In this document: positions 13,178 through 21,952 of the stretch, piece after piece
How the letters are laid out: each line of letters begins with the position of its first letter
Position numbering within the stretch: position 1 is the first letter of the stretch
NCBI GenBank assembly: GCA_964528155.1
Contig: CAZGRL010000054.1
Coordinates: forward strand, 1 to 24,462
DNA: 24,462 nucleotides
Direction of reading: 5' to 3'
DNA from: G001797105 sp964528155
GTDB lineage: Bacteria > Chloroflexota > Anaerolineae > Anaerolineales > E44-bin32
Position numbers and translations under genes: made by a program
The notes under the pieces: model-generated
Seen by the model: only the letters and a program-made list of their open reading frames with translations
What the model was told of the DNA's origin: nothing
Database searches by the model: none

Positions 13178-15478
13178 ATGGAAGTCAATCCCGGTCACGA
13201 GAAGATCACACTCAGTCGTGACCTGAGCCTCTTCACGATCACCATGATCGGCGTCGGAGGGATGATCGGGGCCGGGATATTCGTGCTCACCGGCATTGCG
13301 GCTGGAGTTGCCGGCCCAGCGCTGATCCTGGCGTTCCTTCTCAACGGCCTTGTGACGTCCCTGACAGCCATGTCCTATGCCGAGCTGGGGTCTGTCTTCC
13401 CTGGGGCCGGTGGAGGCTACGCGTGGATCAGGGATGCCCTGGGAGGGACTGTGGGCTTCCTGGCCGGATGGACGAGCTGGTTCGCGCAGGCTGTGGCCGG
13501 GAGTCTGTATGCTCTTGCCTTCGGTCGTTTTGCAGCTGAGCTGCTGGACATGGCCGGTGTCATGACCTTTGGTCTGCCAGTTGAGCAGTTGACCCTTGTC
13601 CTGATGACGTTGATCCTGCTGGCATTCATCGGCATCAACTATTGGGGGGCGTCTGAAACCGCAACTGCAGGCAACATCCTCACCATGACCAAGCTGATCA
13701 TCCTCGGTCTGTTGGTGTTGTTCGGCCTGTTGGCGATGGCTCGCTCGGAAACATGGGTGCACCGGTTCACCACGGACTTCCTGCCGAAAGGTCTGCCGAG
13801 TGTATTCGTCGCCATGGGCTTCACCTTCATCGCCTTCGAGGGCTACGAGATCATCGCCCAATCCGGCGAGGAAGTCATCGACCCAAAGCACAACATTCCC
13901 AGGGCCATTTTCGCCGCAATCACGATCGCTGTTGTGATCTATGTCCTGGTAGGCTTTGTAGCAATCGGAGCGACAGTGCCGCCACAGGGGATGCATGCGT
14001 ACGAATACCTGGATCAGCAGGGCGAACTCGCGGTCATTGAGGTGGCAAGCCAGGTGTTCCCCCGGGGAATCGGTGCGGTCGTCCTACTTCTGAGCGGCCT
14101 GGCCTCCACGATGTCTGCTCTGAACGCGACCACCTACGCCTCGTCACGCGTCTCATTCGCCATGGGCAGGGACCACAACCTGCCGGGGATATTCGCCAAG
14201 ATCCACTCGCGACGCCACACACCGTATTGGGCTGTTCTTTGCACCGGCGGGCTGATGATCGCGATGGCCTGGACTCTCCCCATCCAGGACGTCGCTGCAG
14301 CAGCCAGCATCATGTTTCTGTTGCTTTTCCTCGAGGTCAATCTGGCAGTCCTTTACCTGCGCCTGGATCGTCCGGAGCTGGACCGAGGTTTCCGGGTGCC
14401 TTTCTTTCCGGTTCTACCTGTGCTGGCCATCCTCTCCAATGGTTTCTTGGCGCTGCAGGTGTTCCAGTTCAGCGCGATCGCCTGGTATGCCGCCGCGGCG
14501 TGGATTTTGATCGGCATGCTGGCCTACCTGGGCTACTTCTCACGAATAGAGGCGATGGAGAAGCCGAAGGAGATCTTGCATGAGGAGGCGCTGGTCAGTC
14601 CTGACTACTCAGTCTTGGTTCCGGTGGCCAACGCGGAGCAGGCTCGCATCCTCGGTCAGATCGGGACGGTCATCGCCAAGGATCAGGGCGGAGAGGTGCT
14701 GGCGTTGTACGTGGCTCATGTACCCCGGCAGCTTGATCTTGGGCAGGGAAGGCTGTTCTTGAAGGAAGGGCGGGAATACCTGGAAGAAGTCATCCAGCAG
14801 GCCAGGGCCTACGAAGTTCCGGTGCATACCATCATCCGCCTGGGTCGCAACGTCGCCAAGGCGATCCGAATGACCGCTCATGAGAACGCCTCCGATCTGC
14901 TGGTGCTGGGCTGGCCAGGCTACACCAATACAACCGGCAGACTTTTCGGATCGGTGATTGATCCCATCGTGGACAACCCCCCGACGGACGTGGTCGTCAT
15001 CCGATACCGACAGTGGAGGCCGCTTCGAAAGATCCTCGTCCCGGTGTCTGGGGGGCAGAACAGTCGGAGAGCGGTCAAGCTGGCCTCGAGCATGGCCAAG
15101 ACGGCCCGTCCGGATTCGGTGTCCATCACCGTGCTGCACGTCCTCCCGCTTGACGCCGGCGAACGCGCCCGCGCTCGCGGCAATCGGGCCTTGGCCGACA
15201 GCCTGGACGGCATTGACTATGAGTCTATCGAACCGCGCATAGTGGAAGGCCTCGCCCTTGTAGACACCATCCTAGAGGAGAGTGAGGGGTACGATCTGAT
15301 CGTGATCGGCGCAAGTGAAGAACCGCTTTTCAGGAATTTCCTAGTCGGAAGGCTTCCGGAGCGGATCGCTCGCCGGGCCAAGGTCACGGTGATGATGGTC
15401 AAGCGCCGCAGCAGCCCGCTTCACTCGTTCGTCCGTCAGACCCTGCTCGAGCCGACCCGGCCCAAGCCGCTGGATTGA
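13178..15478 (+). CDS. APC-family amino acid permease fused to two UspA domains
   Basis: The 766-residue protein starts at ATG 13178 behind a GAGGAGG purine run. Residues 15-455 form a 12-helix APC-superfamily transporter: MIGVGGMIGAGIF (23-35) is the unwound TM1 binding segment and FIAFEGYEIIAQSGEE (217-232) covers the TM6 region. A linker leads to UspA domain 1 (about 476-610) and domain 2 (about 616-745). Domain 1 has a complete ATP motif G-x2-G-x9-G-S (GWPG at 578-581, GS at 591-592). Domain 2 has a broken one, with the second Gly replaced by Glu (GASE at 711-714). Such fusions are found in bacteria and archaea as cationic or neutral amino acid transporters whose soluble tails sense nucleotide or stress; the substrate here is unknown. 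Confidence 0.92.
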   Translation: MEVNPGHEKITLSRDLSLFTITMIGVGGMIGAGIFVLTGIAAGVAGPALILAFLLNGLVTSLTAMSYAELGSVFPGAGGGYAWIRDALGGTVGFLAGWTSWFAQAVAGSLYALAFGRFAAELLDMAGVMTFGLPVEQLTLVLMTLILLAFIGINYWGASETATAGNILTMTKLIILGLLVLFGLLAMARSETWVHRFTTDFLPKGLPSVFVAMGFTFIAFEGYEIIAQSGEEVIDPKHNIPRAIFAAITIAVVIYVLVGFVAIGATVPPQGMHAYEYLDQQGELAVIEVASQVFPRGIGAVVLLLSGLASTMSALNATTYASSRVSFAMGRDHNLPGIFAKIHSRRHTPYWAVLCTGGLMIAMAWTLPIQDVAAAASIMFLLLFLEVNLAVLYLRLDRPELDRGFRVPFFPVLPVLAILSNGFLALQVFQFSAIAWYAAAAWILIGMLAYLGYFSRIEAMEKPKEILHEEALVSPDYSVLVPVANAEQARILGQIGTVIAKDQGGEVLALYVAHVPRQLDLGQGRLFLKEGREYLEEVIQQARAYEVPVHTIIRLGRNVAKAIRMTAHENASDLLVLGWPGYTNTTGRLFGSVIDPIVDNPPTDVVVIRYRQWRPLRKILVPVSGGQNSRRAVKLASSMAKTARPDSVSITVLHVLPLDAGERARARGNRALADSLDGIDYESIEPRIVEGLALVDTILEESEGYDLIVIGASEEPLFRNFLVGRLPERIARRAKVTVMMVKRRSSPLHSFVRQTLLEPTRPKPLD

Positions 15479-15643
15479 CCCCAGGCGCTCGACTGTTCAA
15501 CTCAGTGCTGCCCGCGCCGTCCGCGGCGGCCCAAGCATCTCACCCACCTGCTCCCAGAGCCTTCCCCGGCCTTCCCAAACACCTGCTCCTTGCGCCACTC
15601 GGGGCACAAGAGATCGGGGGCCGGAGGACGACGGTGCGGCCGT

Positions 15644-17200
15644 CTATCCCGAGTTGTTCTTCTTGACCGAGGCGATGAGCTCTTGCTTGTAGTCCCAGAG
15701 TTTCTTCGTCAAAGACACGTGGTAGATATGGGGTTTCATCAGTCGGCGGACGCCGGGGTACAGGTGGTCGAGATCGGATTCCCGCTGCGTGCGCATATCT
15801 TCGAGAGATGGAGATTCCGCTACTCTCCGACCTTCGTGCAGCATCTCAACCAGCAATGGTTCGACCTGACTGATTTCATCCTGGCGGAACGATCGCTCCG
15901 CCCCGAACTGTGTTGGATGATGCGTCAGTAGCGGGTCCATGCTGCCCGGATCTTCATTCTCCAATCCTAGCAGGTCGGCGACTGCTTTTCCCCGTTGGTC
16001 GTACACTCGCCACACTCGCTTATGGCCCGGGTTCGGGGTCTTCTCTGGCGTTTCAGAGATCTTGATGGCCGGCAGCCACCGCCCCTCGTCGCACACAGCC
16101 ACCAGTTTGTAGACCCCGTCCAGCGCAGAATCCCCGGCGGAACTGATCAGGCGTGTCCCGACGCCATACACCAGACGCTGGATCAACTTGTCTGGCTCGA
16201 CCCCGTACTCAGCTGCCTCTTCTTCTATCTGGGTGATGATTTGCCACAGGGTGAGCTCATCGATCTGGTTGGAGAGCACGATCGAGACATCGGGCAACCC
16301 GGCTTGGTCGAGCATGCGGGCTGATCGAATGCTGAGGTAGGCCAGATCACCCGAGTCGAGACGCACGCCGACCGGCCGATGCCCCTTCTGTCGCAGTTCC
16401 TCGAATACGCGGATCGCATTGGGGATCCCGCTGTCGAGCGTATCGATCGTATCTACCAGAAGAACGCAATCATCCGGGAAGACATCGGCGTAGGCGCGGA
16501 AGGCATCCAGCTCGCTGGCGCCCAGGGCCATGAAAACCTGGACCATGCTGTGCGCGTGGGTTCCCTTGGGGGGCAAGCCGAGCAGGTGTGAAACCCCGAC
16601 GTTCGAGCTGAAATCGGCTCCACCGATGAGGGCGGCCCGTGTTCCGGCGTTCGCCCCTCTCTCCGGTCCGCGTCGCAGACCGAATTCGAGCAGCATCCGA
16701 CCTCGGCCCGCCTCACGGATGCGGCTTGCCTTGGTGGCGATCAGCGTCTGGTAGTTGAGATAGTTGAGGAGAGGGGTCTCCAAGATCTGGGCCATCGCAA
16801 GCGGGCCCTGCACGACCGTCAGAGGCACGTTGGCGTGCACCACCCGCCCTTCCGGGATGGCCATCAGTGTGATCCCCTCAAAACCGCCGTTGTTTCGGAG
16901 CCACGCCAGGAAATCGTCGTCGAAAAACCTCTCCCCAGCCCCGCTTTTCTGCCCGCGCAGGTATTCAATTTCCGCGTCGCCGAAACGAGCGTCCCTCATC
17001 CACTCCAGGAGCCAGTCCAGCCCGGCGTTGATGCAATATCCGGATTGATGGACGCCATAGTTGGGATAGTCGCGGTAGAAGTGGTCGAACTGCGCAGGGC
17101 GCTCGTGCATCCCCTGACGAAAATACAGCTGAGCCATCGTCAGCTGGTACTGATCCGTGAACAAGATGCCTTCCGTCAGACTGTGGGGGATCGGGCTCAT
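15644..17200 (-). CDS. pncB: Nicotinate phosphoribosyltransferase
   Basis: I prefer ATG 17200 over a TTG at 17209, because GAGGAA (17211-17216) is 10 nt from the ATG but only 1 nt from the TTG. The 518-residue cytoplasmic enzyme makes nicotinate mononucleotide from nicotinate and PRPP in the NAD salvage (Preiss-Handler) route. Visible motifs: FTDQYQLTMAQ at the N-terminus, GADFSSNVGVSHLLG, GTHAHS with the conserved active-site His (about 217), LVDTIDTLDSG and GVRLDSGDLAYLS of the PRPP/phosphate site. It is 76 nt downstream of the site-2 protease gene on the same strand and could share its transcript. The length fits the family's longer members. Confidence 0.93.
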   Translation of the reverse strand: MSPIPHSLTEGILFTDQYQLTMAQLYFRQGMHERPAQFDHFYRDYPNYGVHQSGYCINAGLDWLLEWMRDARFGDAEIEYLRGQKSGAGERFFDDDFLAWLRNNGGFEGITLMAIPEGRVVHANVPLTVVQGPLAMAQILETPLLNYLNYQTLIATKASRIREAGRGRMLLEFGLRRGPERGANAGTRAALIGGADFSSNVGVSHLLGLPPKGTHAHSMVQVFMALGASELDAFRAYADVFPDDCVLLVDTIDTLDSGIPNAIRVFEELRQKGHRPVGVRLDSGDLAYLSIRSARMLDQAGLPDVSIVLSNQIDELTLWQIITQIEEEAAEYGVEPDKLIQRLVYGVGTRLISSAGDSALDGVYKLVAVCDEGRWLPAIKISETPEKTPNPGHKRVWRVYDQRGKAVADLLGLENEDPGSMDPLLTHHPTQFGAERSFRQDEISQVEPLLVEMLHEGRRVAESPSLEDMRTQRESDLDHLYPGVRRLMKPHIYHVSLTKKLWDYKQELIASVKKNNSG

Positions 17201-17276
17201 GCGAGTCAATTTCCTCGTCGGGAAACAAGATCCATCGACGTACTCAGACGATCATACGGGGATCGGAGGGTGGGCG

Positions 17277-18464
17277 TCATACCCGTTCGCTTTGCACAGC
17301 GGATTGAGTCTGCAGATAGCGTACGAGGTCCCGGCGGCGGAGAAGACCAACGAACGTGTCCATCTGAAGGATGGGCACCTGGCGGATGTCATGTTGAGCC
17401 AGCTTCTCCAGGGCGTCGGCGGCCTCGTCGTCGGGAGCCATGACAATCAAATGCTCGCGCGGCGTCATGATCTCGCTCACCCGGGTGCGCTCCCAGTCGC
17501 CGCGAGCGACTTTGCGCACGTCCTCCAGCGTGACCAGGCCCAACAGCCGCGTGTCCTCGATCACGGGGAACGCATGCTCGTCGGTTCCCATGATGTGATC
17601 ATGAACGAGACTGCTCACCGAGATGTCCTGTGCCACTGAGGGAACGTTCGTGCGCATCAGGCGCGAGACGGGCACGCCCTCCAGCAGGTCGCGGGCCACA
17701 ACCTGATGGTAGCTCTGGGCCGAGGCGCTCTGAAGAAACCAGCCGATGAAGGCCAACCATAGCCCACTGATCAGGCCGGTGCCGAAGAACGGCACTTCGA
17801 TTCCGAAGATCATGGCGATACCGGCGATGATCATCAGCCATGCTACGAGTTGCCCGAAGTAGGAGGCCCAGCGCGTAGCCCGCCGCAGATTCCCGGACAC
17901 GCCCCACAGGATCGACCGCAGCACCCGCCCCCCATCCAAGGGGAAGCCGGGGATCAAATTGAAAATGCCCAGCAGGATGTTGATTGGACCAAGCCAGAGC
18001 AGGAGGGTGGTCAGCGGCGGAAGCGTGCGAATAGCGGCGAACGGATCTGCCACGCTCGTGGCCAACGCTCCCAGGCCGACCCCGGAAAGCGCGAAGAAGA
18101 TTGCGCCGAGGACGATGCTGGTCAGCGGGCCAACGATCGTGATCAAGAACTCCTCCCACGGGGAAGATGGCTCCTTCTGGATGTTTGAGACGCCGCCGAA
18201 CAGGAACAGAGTGATGCTCCGGACGGGGATCCCCTGCGACCGGGCGACGATCGAGTGCGCCAGCTCATGCGCCAGCACCGAGCCGAAGAACAGGATCGCC
18301 GCCACGAGCGCTGTCGACCATGCAAGCCTGGCTCCCCATTCAGGGTGAACCTGCGAGAAAACCGTCCCGAGGTTCCATGTGACAAGGGTGAAAATCAGGA
18401 TCCAACTCCAATCGATGCGGATCGTGATTCCGAAGAGCTTGCCAACTCGAAAGCCATTCCCCAC
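17277..18464 (-). CDS. Site-2 protease (peptidase M50) with two CBS domains
   Basis: The GTG start at 18464 is supported by a perfect AGGAGG at 18471-18476, 6 nt upstream. The 395-residue membrane metalloprotease has the zinc motif HELAH (His66, Glu67, His70) in one helix and NLIPGFPLDGGR (169-180, third ligand Asp177) in another. About six membrane helices occupy residues 12-245. Two CBS domains follow (about 264-325 and 328-388), a known M50B architecture in which CBS pairs bind adenine nucleotides. Its substrate would be a membrane-bound regulator or signal-peptide remnant. Directly downstream lies the NAD salvage gene pncB. No anti-sigma factor gene is visible nearby to suggest the target. 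Confidence 0.93.
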   Translation of the reverse strand: MGNGFRVGKLFGITIRIDWSWILIFTLVTWNLGTVFSQVHPEWGARLAWSTALVAAILFFGSVLAHELAHSIVARSQGIPVRSITLFLFGGVSNIQKEPSSPWEEFLITIVGPLTSIVLGAIFFALSGVGLGALATSVADPFAAIRTLPPLTTLLLWLGPINILLGIFNLIPGFPLDGGRVLRSILWGVSGNLRRATRWASYFGQLVAWLMIIAGIAMIFGIEVPFFGTGLISGLWLAFIGWFLQSASAQSYHQVVARDLLEGVPVSRLMRTNVPSVAQDISVSSLVHDHIMGTDEHAFPVIEDTRLLGLVTLEDVRKVARGDWERTRVSEIMTPREHLIVMAPDDEAADALEKLAQHDIRQVPILQMDTFVGLLRRRDLVRYLQTQSAVQSERV

Positions 18465-18839
18465 TGAAATCCTCCTATGCTATCTGCTTCGCGCCGCGCC
18501 TGATCTCGGGCAACGCGAGGAAGCCGTTGTGAAAGCCCTGCCTCATCGCCCCGCGCGTGCCGACGGCGTAGAGGGCTTCGGTGCTCGCGAAAGAAGAGTA
18601 CGGCCTGGCCCCGAGTCAGCCAAACAATGATGCTCTACTCACGGCCAGCGGACATCGTCTGCAGCAGAGCCCATGGTTCAAGGGCGATAGTGAAGATGAT
18701 TATAATGGCTCCGCGTTTCTTGTTCCACTTCTTGTGGATCGGCGACACGTCCGAGTGTTTCGCTAGGTTCTCCGGGAATGTGGGCTCCGACGGCTCGTCC
18801 GGCAATGCGCGCCGCCATTAGCGACATGAATTGAGGCAC
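18465..18839. other. Intergenic stretch between divergent S2P and archease genes
   Basis: It holds the AGGAGG ribosome binding site of the protease gene at its left edge. It also holds a consensus TATAAT (18701-18706, plus strand) with a weak TTCAAG (18677-18682) 18 nt upstream. That would start transcription about 130 nt before the archease ATG. I see no coding region with family resemblance and no strong hairpin. The minus-strand promoter for the protease gene is not obvious. Confidence 0.5.
18677..18706 (+). promoter_or_regulatory. Possible archease promoter
   Basis: TATAAT at 18701-18706 is a perfect -10 hexamer in GC-rich sequence. The -35 candidate TTCAAG (18677-18682) matches the consensus at only about three positions, with 18-nt spacing. 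The predicted leader is about 125-130 nt. Confidence 0.35.
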
Positions 18840-19247
18840 ATGGAAGGACCGTCCTGGCGAGAGATCGAGCACACCGCGGACTGGGCGCTGGAGGTCTGGG
18901 GGAGCAGTCGGGCTGCTCTCTTCCGTAATGCCGCGCTGGGTATGGCCGGTCTCCTGCGGGGGCGTCCTTCGGGGGCGCGCAAGCACAAGCGCTTTCGCTT
19001 GGAAGCACCCGACGCTGAAACGCTACTTGTCGACTGGTTGACCGAACTCCTGTTCTGGCTCGAAGAGGGGGAGCTGGTCCTGGAGGACGTGACGATCCAG
19101 TCGATAAAAGAGACCAGCCTCATCGGACAGGCTACGGGGGTGAAGGGCACCGACCTCGTCAGACACATCAAGGCCGTCACCTACAACGAGTTAGCCATCC
19201 GATCTACCCAGCAGGGCCTCAAGACCACGATCGTCTTCGACGTTTGA
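18840..19247 (+). CDS. Archease-family protein
   Basis: I take ATG 18840 as the start (135 residues); an in-frame TTG at 18831 would add three residues and has no ribosome binding site. Ribosome binding is weak in either case (GAGG at 18833-18836 is only 3 nt away). Family marks: EIEHTADWALEVWG at the N-terminus with the conserved metal-binding Asp, LLVDWLTELLFWLE in the middle, the VTIQSIKE strand, KAVTYNELAI and the terminal IVFDV with the C-terminal Asp. Archease activates the RNA ligase RtcB by helping its guanylylation and multiple turnover. No rtcB is present in the window, so the client must be encoded elsewhere. The gene is not in an obvious operon. Confidence 0.9.
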   Translation: MEGPSWREIEHTADWALEVWGSSRAALFRNAALGMAGLLRGRPSGARKHKRFRLEAPDAETLLVDWLTELLFWLEEGELVLEDVTIQSIKETSLIGQATGVKGTDLVRHIKAVTYNELAIRSTQQGLKTTIVFDV

Positions 19248-19579
19248 GCCGTTCTCCCCGCCTAGCCTCAGTCGACCTCGGTCGAGTCGACATGCCACCG
19301 GACAAGCGGGCTAGTCGGTCCCCAACTCCTCCCCATGTATACTGGCGATGCTGTGCGGCGGCCTGATTTCCCCTACGGGGCAGTCAGGTGTCAGACTGAG
19401 ATCAGGTTCGCCGGACGGGAGGGTGGTTGAATACCCTTTGGAAGACCCTTGCCGAGGGGCCCGAGGGGCTGGACTCTCCGGCGGCTCTGCCTTCAGATCG
19501 CTGGTATCCACCTCAAGATTGCGTTTCGACGATACTCCCGCCCTGGCCAGAACATGGGGTGGGCGGCTGGAAGACGGGA
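19248..19579. other. Intergenic stretch upstream of the ABC exporter operon
   Basis: TATACT at 19338-19343 is a fair -10 candidate but lacks a recognisable -35. The permease frame stays open upstream of the chosen ATG to a TTG at 19427, which has a GGGAGG nearby. That extension is hydrophilic, unlike MacB-type N-termini, so I treat it as non-coding. A small 6-bp palindrome (TCGACC/GGTCGA, 19272-19285) has too tight a loop to be a terminator. Nothing else is supported. Confidence 0.5.
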
Positions 19580-21829
19580 ATGGTCTGGAAGAACTTGCTT
19601 CGAAGGAAAGCCCGGACTCTCCTGACCGTGCTGGGGATCAGCATTGGGGTCGCCGCCATCATCGGTCTTGGAGCCCTGGCCGACGGGTTCCAGAAGGGGT
19701 ATCAGTCTCTTCTCACGGGGAGCAAGGCCGATCTCATCCTGAGCCAGCCTGACGCTTTCGACATTACTTACAGTTCGGTAGGCGAAGAGCTGGGGAGCGA
19801 ACTGTTGGCTATGCCCGAAGTGAGCGACGTGAGCGGCATGCTGGAGGGGTTCGTCCAGGCAGAGGACATCCCGCTCTTCTTCGTTTTCGGCTACCCCGAG
19901 GATAGCTTTGTCCTGGACCGATTCCAGGTCATTGAGGGAGACGGGCTGGACTCAGCCGCCGCCCACAGCTCCCGGGGAACGCCCATGTTGTTGGGTTCAG
20001 GCGCGGCCGAAGCCCTGGATAGACAGGTCGGCGACTCAGTCCGCCTGACGGACACAGTCTACCGCGTCGTCGGCATTTATCAGACCGGCGATGGGCTCGA
20101 AGACAGCGGCTGTGTGCTTCGCCTGTCCGACGCGCAGGAGTTGCTGGGAAAGCCACGGCAGGTCAGCCTTTACTACATCCAGCTCGGCGAGAGAGCCTCG
20201 GCCGAGCACCTCATCACCCGAGTTGAGCGCTTGTGGCCAGATCTTTCGATAAGCAGCTCGGCAGACTTCGCCGACAGGCAGCTCATGGTCGACTTTCTGC
20301 AAGGCTACGTCTGGGCGATCGCCGGTCTGGCTATCATCATTGGGGGCGTGGGAATGTTGAACGCCCAATTGATGTCGGTGTACGAACGCACGCGCGAAAT
20401 CGGAGTGCTTCGCGCGGTGGGCTGGAGCAGCAAGCAAGTCTTGTGGATGATTCTGCGCGAGTCGATGCTGGTCAGTTTCGCCGGCGGGGTGGTCGGGCTT
20501 GGGTTGGGATGGCTGGCAGTCTCTGCACTAGGGAACACTGGGATGACTTTCGGTGGATCGGTGTCTAACATCCGTGCCGCGATCATCGGGCAGGCGCTCC
20601 TCGTCGTCGTCATTCTTGGGTTGACGGGCGGCGTGTACCCGGCCTGGCGGGCCTCTCGACTCCAGCCGGCCGAGGCCTTGCGCTATGAAGGCGGCGGTGG
20701 CGCTGGATCGGCGCGACGCCTGCCGATCGGGGGCATGGCCGTACAGGGTCTCTGGCAAAGGGCGATTCGCTCATCGCTCACGTTGGCTGCCATCGGGATC
20801 ACGGTCGGATCGATTATGGCGATGGAAGGGATCATCCGAGGCGCGTCGGAGGACATCACCAACATCGCCCTCGGAGGGGGAGCCGAGATCATGATCCGGC
20901 AGGCGGAGATCGCCGACACGAGCTTGAGCGCTCTTGACGCGCGCGTCGGAGCGAAAATCGCTGCTTTCCCTCAGGTGCAAAGTGTGAGCGGCGTCATTAT
21001 GTCGGCCGTCGTCTTGCCGGAGTCGAACGGATTTGCCATTGTCTGGGGCTATGCCCCCAACGAGCAGGCGATACAACGCTTCAATCTTGTTGAGGGGGAG
21101 ACCATTCAGAGCAACCACCAGTTCATCATCGGAAGAGTCCTGGCGGAAGCCCTCAACAAGAAGGTAGGTGACACCATCGAGTTGGGTGGCAGCCGGTACA
21201 GGATAAAAGGAATCTACGAGAGCACGATCGGTTGGGAGGAATTGGGTGGAGTGATGACGCTGCGGGACGCCCAGGTCCTCGCCGGCAGACCGAGGAAAGT
21301 CACCATGTACGCAGTCAAGGTGAGAGATCCATCCGAGGCCCGGGTCGTCGTACATGAGATCAACTCCACGATCCCCGAGGCGCATGCAGCTCTCTCGGGC
21401 GAGTTTGCCGATCAGATGCCGGACATGGAGAACGCCGACGCCTTCCTCAACGGGATTTCCAGCCTGGCGATCATCGTCGGCGGGGTAGGAGTTCTGAATA
21501 CAATGCTGATGTCGGTCTTCGAGCGCACTCGCGAGATCGGCGTCCTGCGAGCCCTCGGGTGGAAGCGAGCGTCGATCCTCGGACTCATCTTGCGCGAGTC
21601 GGCGCTTCTCGGCATTATCGGTGGCACGATCGGGGTAGTCGTTGCCTATCTCCTGATCTGGGCGATCAATCTGATCCCACTGCTCACCGGAGCGCTCACG
21701 ACCGTGTTCTCGTGGGATGTGTTCGCCCGGGCGTTCCTCGTGGCGCTCTTCCTGGGCGTTGTCGGAGGGCTCTATCCGGCGTACCGCGCCACGAGGCTAC
21801 AGCCCGTGGAAGCGCTACGTTACGAATGA
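19580..21829 (+). CDS. Tandem-duplicated MacB/FtsX-type ABC transporter permease
   Basis: From ATG 19580 the protein has 749 residues. It contains two complete MacB-like units in tandem: residues 1-370 and about 388-749. Each has an N-terminal membrane helix (LLTVLGISIGVAAIIGLGAL; LTLAAIGITVGSIMAMEG), an extracytoplasmic core domain and a three-helix FtsX domain. Both FtsX domains contain ERTREIGVLRA (first near 269, second near 648, period about 379) and end RLQPAEALRYE or RLQPVEALRYE. Such permeases work with a lipoprotein adaptor and an ATPase by a mechanotransmission cycle rather than classical transport. Both partners follow on the same strand. Here a single chain supplies what MacB supplies as a homodimer. 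The start is somewhat uncertain because no strong ribosome binding site precedes it. Confidence 0.92.
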   Translation: MVWKNLLRRKARTLLTVLGISIGVAAIIGLGALADGFQKGYQSLLTGSKADLILSQPDAFDITYSSVGEELGSELLAMPEVSDVSGMLEGFVQAEDIPLFFVFGYPEDSFVLDRFQVIEGDGLDSAAAHSSRGTPMLLGSGAAEALDRQVGDSVRLTDTVYRVVGIYQTGDGLEDSGCVLRLSDAQELLGKPRQVSLYYIQLGERASAEHLITRVERLWPDLSISSSADFADRQLMVDFLQGYVWAIAGLAIIIGGVGMLNAQLMSVYERTREIGVLRAVGWSSKQVLWMILRESMLVSFAGGVVGLGLGWLAVSALGNTGMTFGGSVSNIRAAIIGQALLVVVILGLTGGVYPAWRASRLQPAEALRYEGGGGAGSARRLPIGGMAVQGLWQRAIRSSLTLAAIGITVGSIMAMEGIIRGASEDITNIALGGGAEIMIRQAEIADTSLSALDARVGAKIAAFPQVQSVSGVIMSAVVLPESNGFAIVWGYAPNEQAIQRFNLVEGETIQSNHQFIIGRVLAEALNKKVGDTIELGGSRYRIKGIYESTIGWEELGGVMTLRDAQVLAGRPRKVTMYAVKVRDPSEARVVVHEINSTIPEAHAALSGEFADQMPDMENADAFLNGISSLAIIVGGVGVLNTMLMSVFERTREIGVLRALGWKRASILGLILRESALLGIIGGTIGVVVAYLLIWAINLIPLLTGALTTVFSWDVFARAFLVALFLGVVGGLYPAYRATRLQPVEALRYE

Positions 21830-21905
21830 CACTTGGCGAGGCGTGCGATCTGCATGAAGATTCGCCGGAGCCAGGTGAGGACCTAGAAAAGGAAGACTGA
21901 AGACT

Positions 21906-21933
21906 GGTACGACGACCTCGTCTTCGTCGTGCC
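21906..21933 (+). other. Hairpin between permease and adaptor genes
   Basis: GGTACGACGA (21906-21915) pairs with TCGTCGTGCC (21924-21933) over 10 bp with one G-U wobble and an 8-nt loop. It lies in the 123-nt gap inside the exporter operon, 20 nt before the adaptor start. No T-tract follows. It may tune the ratio of permease to adaptor. Confidence 0.4.
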
Positions 21934-21952
21934 GCTTCTCTGGAGGGTAGCA

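Noticed and set aside
13121..13996. A 291-codon minus-strand frame opposite the permease gene.
   Set aside because: Its composition (His/Gln/Asp-rich) is typical of antisense frames in GC-rich genes, and the plus strand encodes clear APC helices.
15630..15644. GACGG-TGCGG-CCGTC stem at the 3' end of pncB.
   Set aside because: Only 5 bp with no T-tract; it is too weak to call a terminator.
19427..19579. A 51-residue N-terminal extension of the double permease from a TTG.
   Set aside because: The residues are hydrophilic and unlike MacB N-termini; the helix starts a few residues after ATG 19580. A GGGAGG before the TTG keeps a small doubt.
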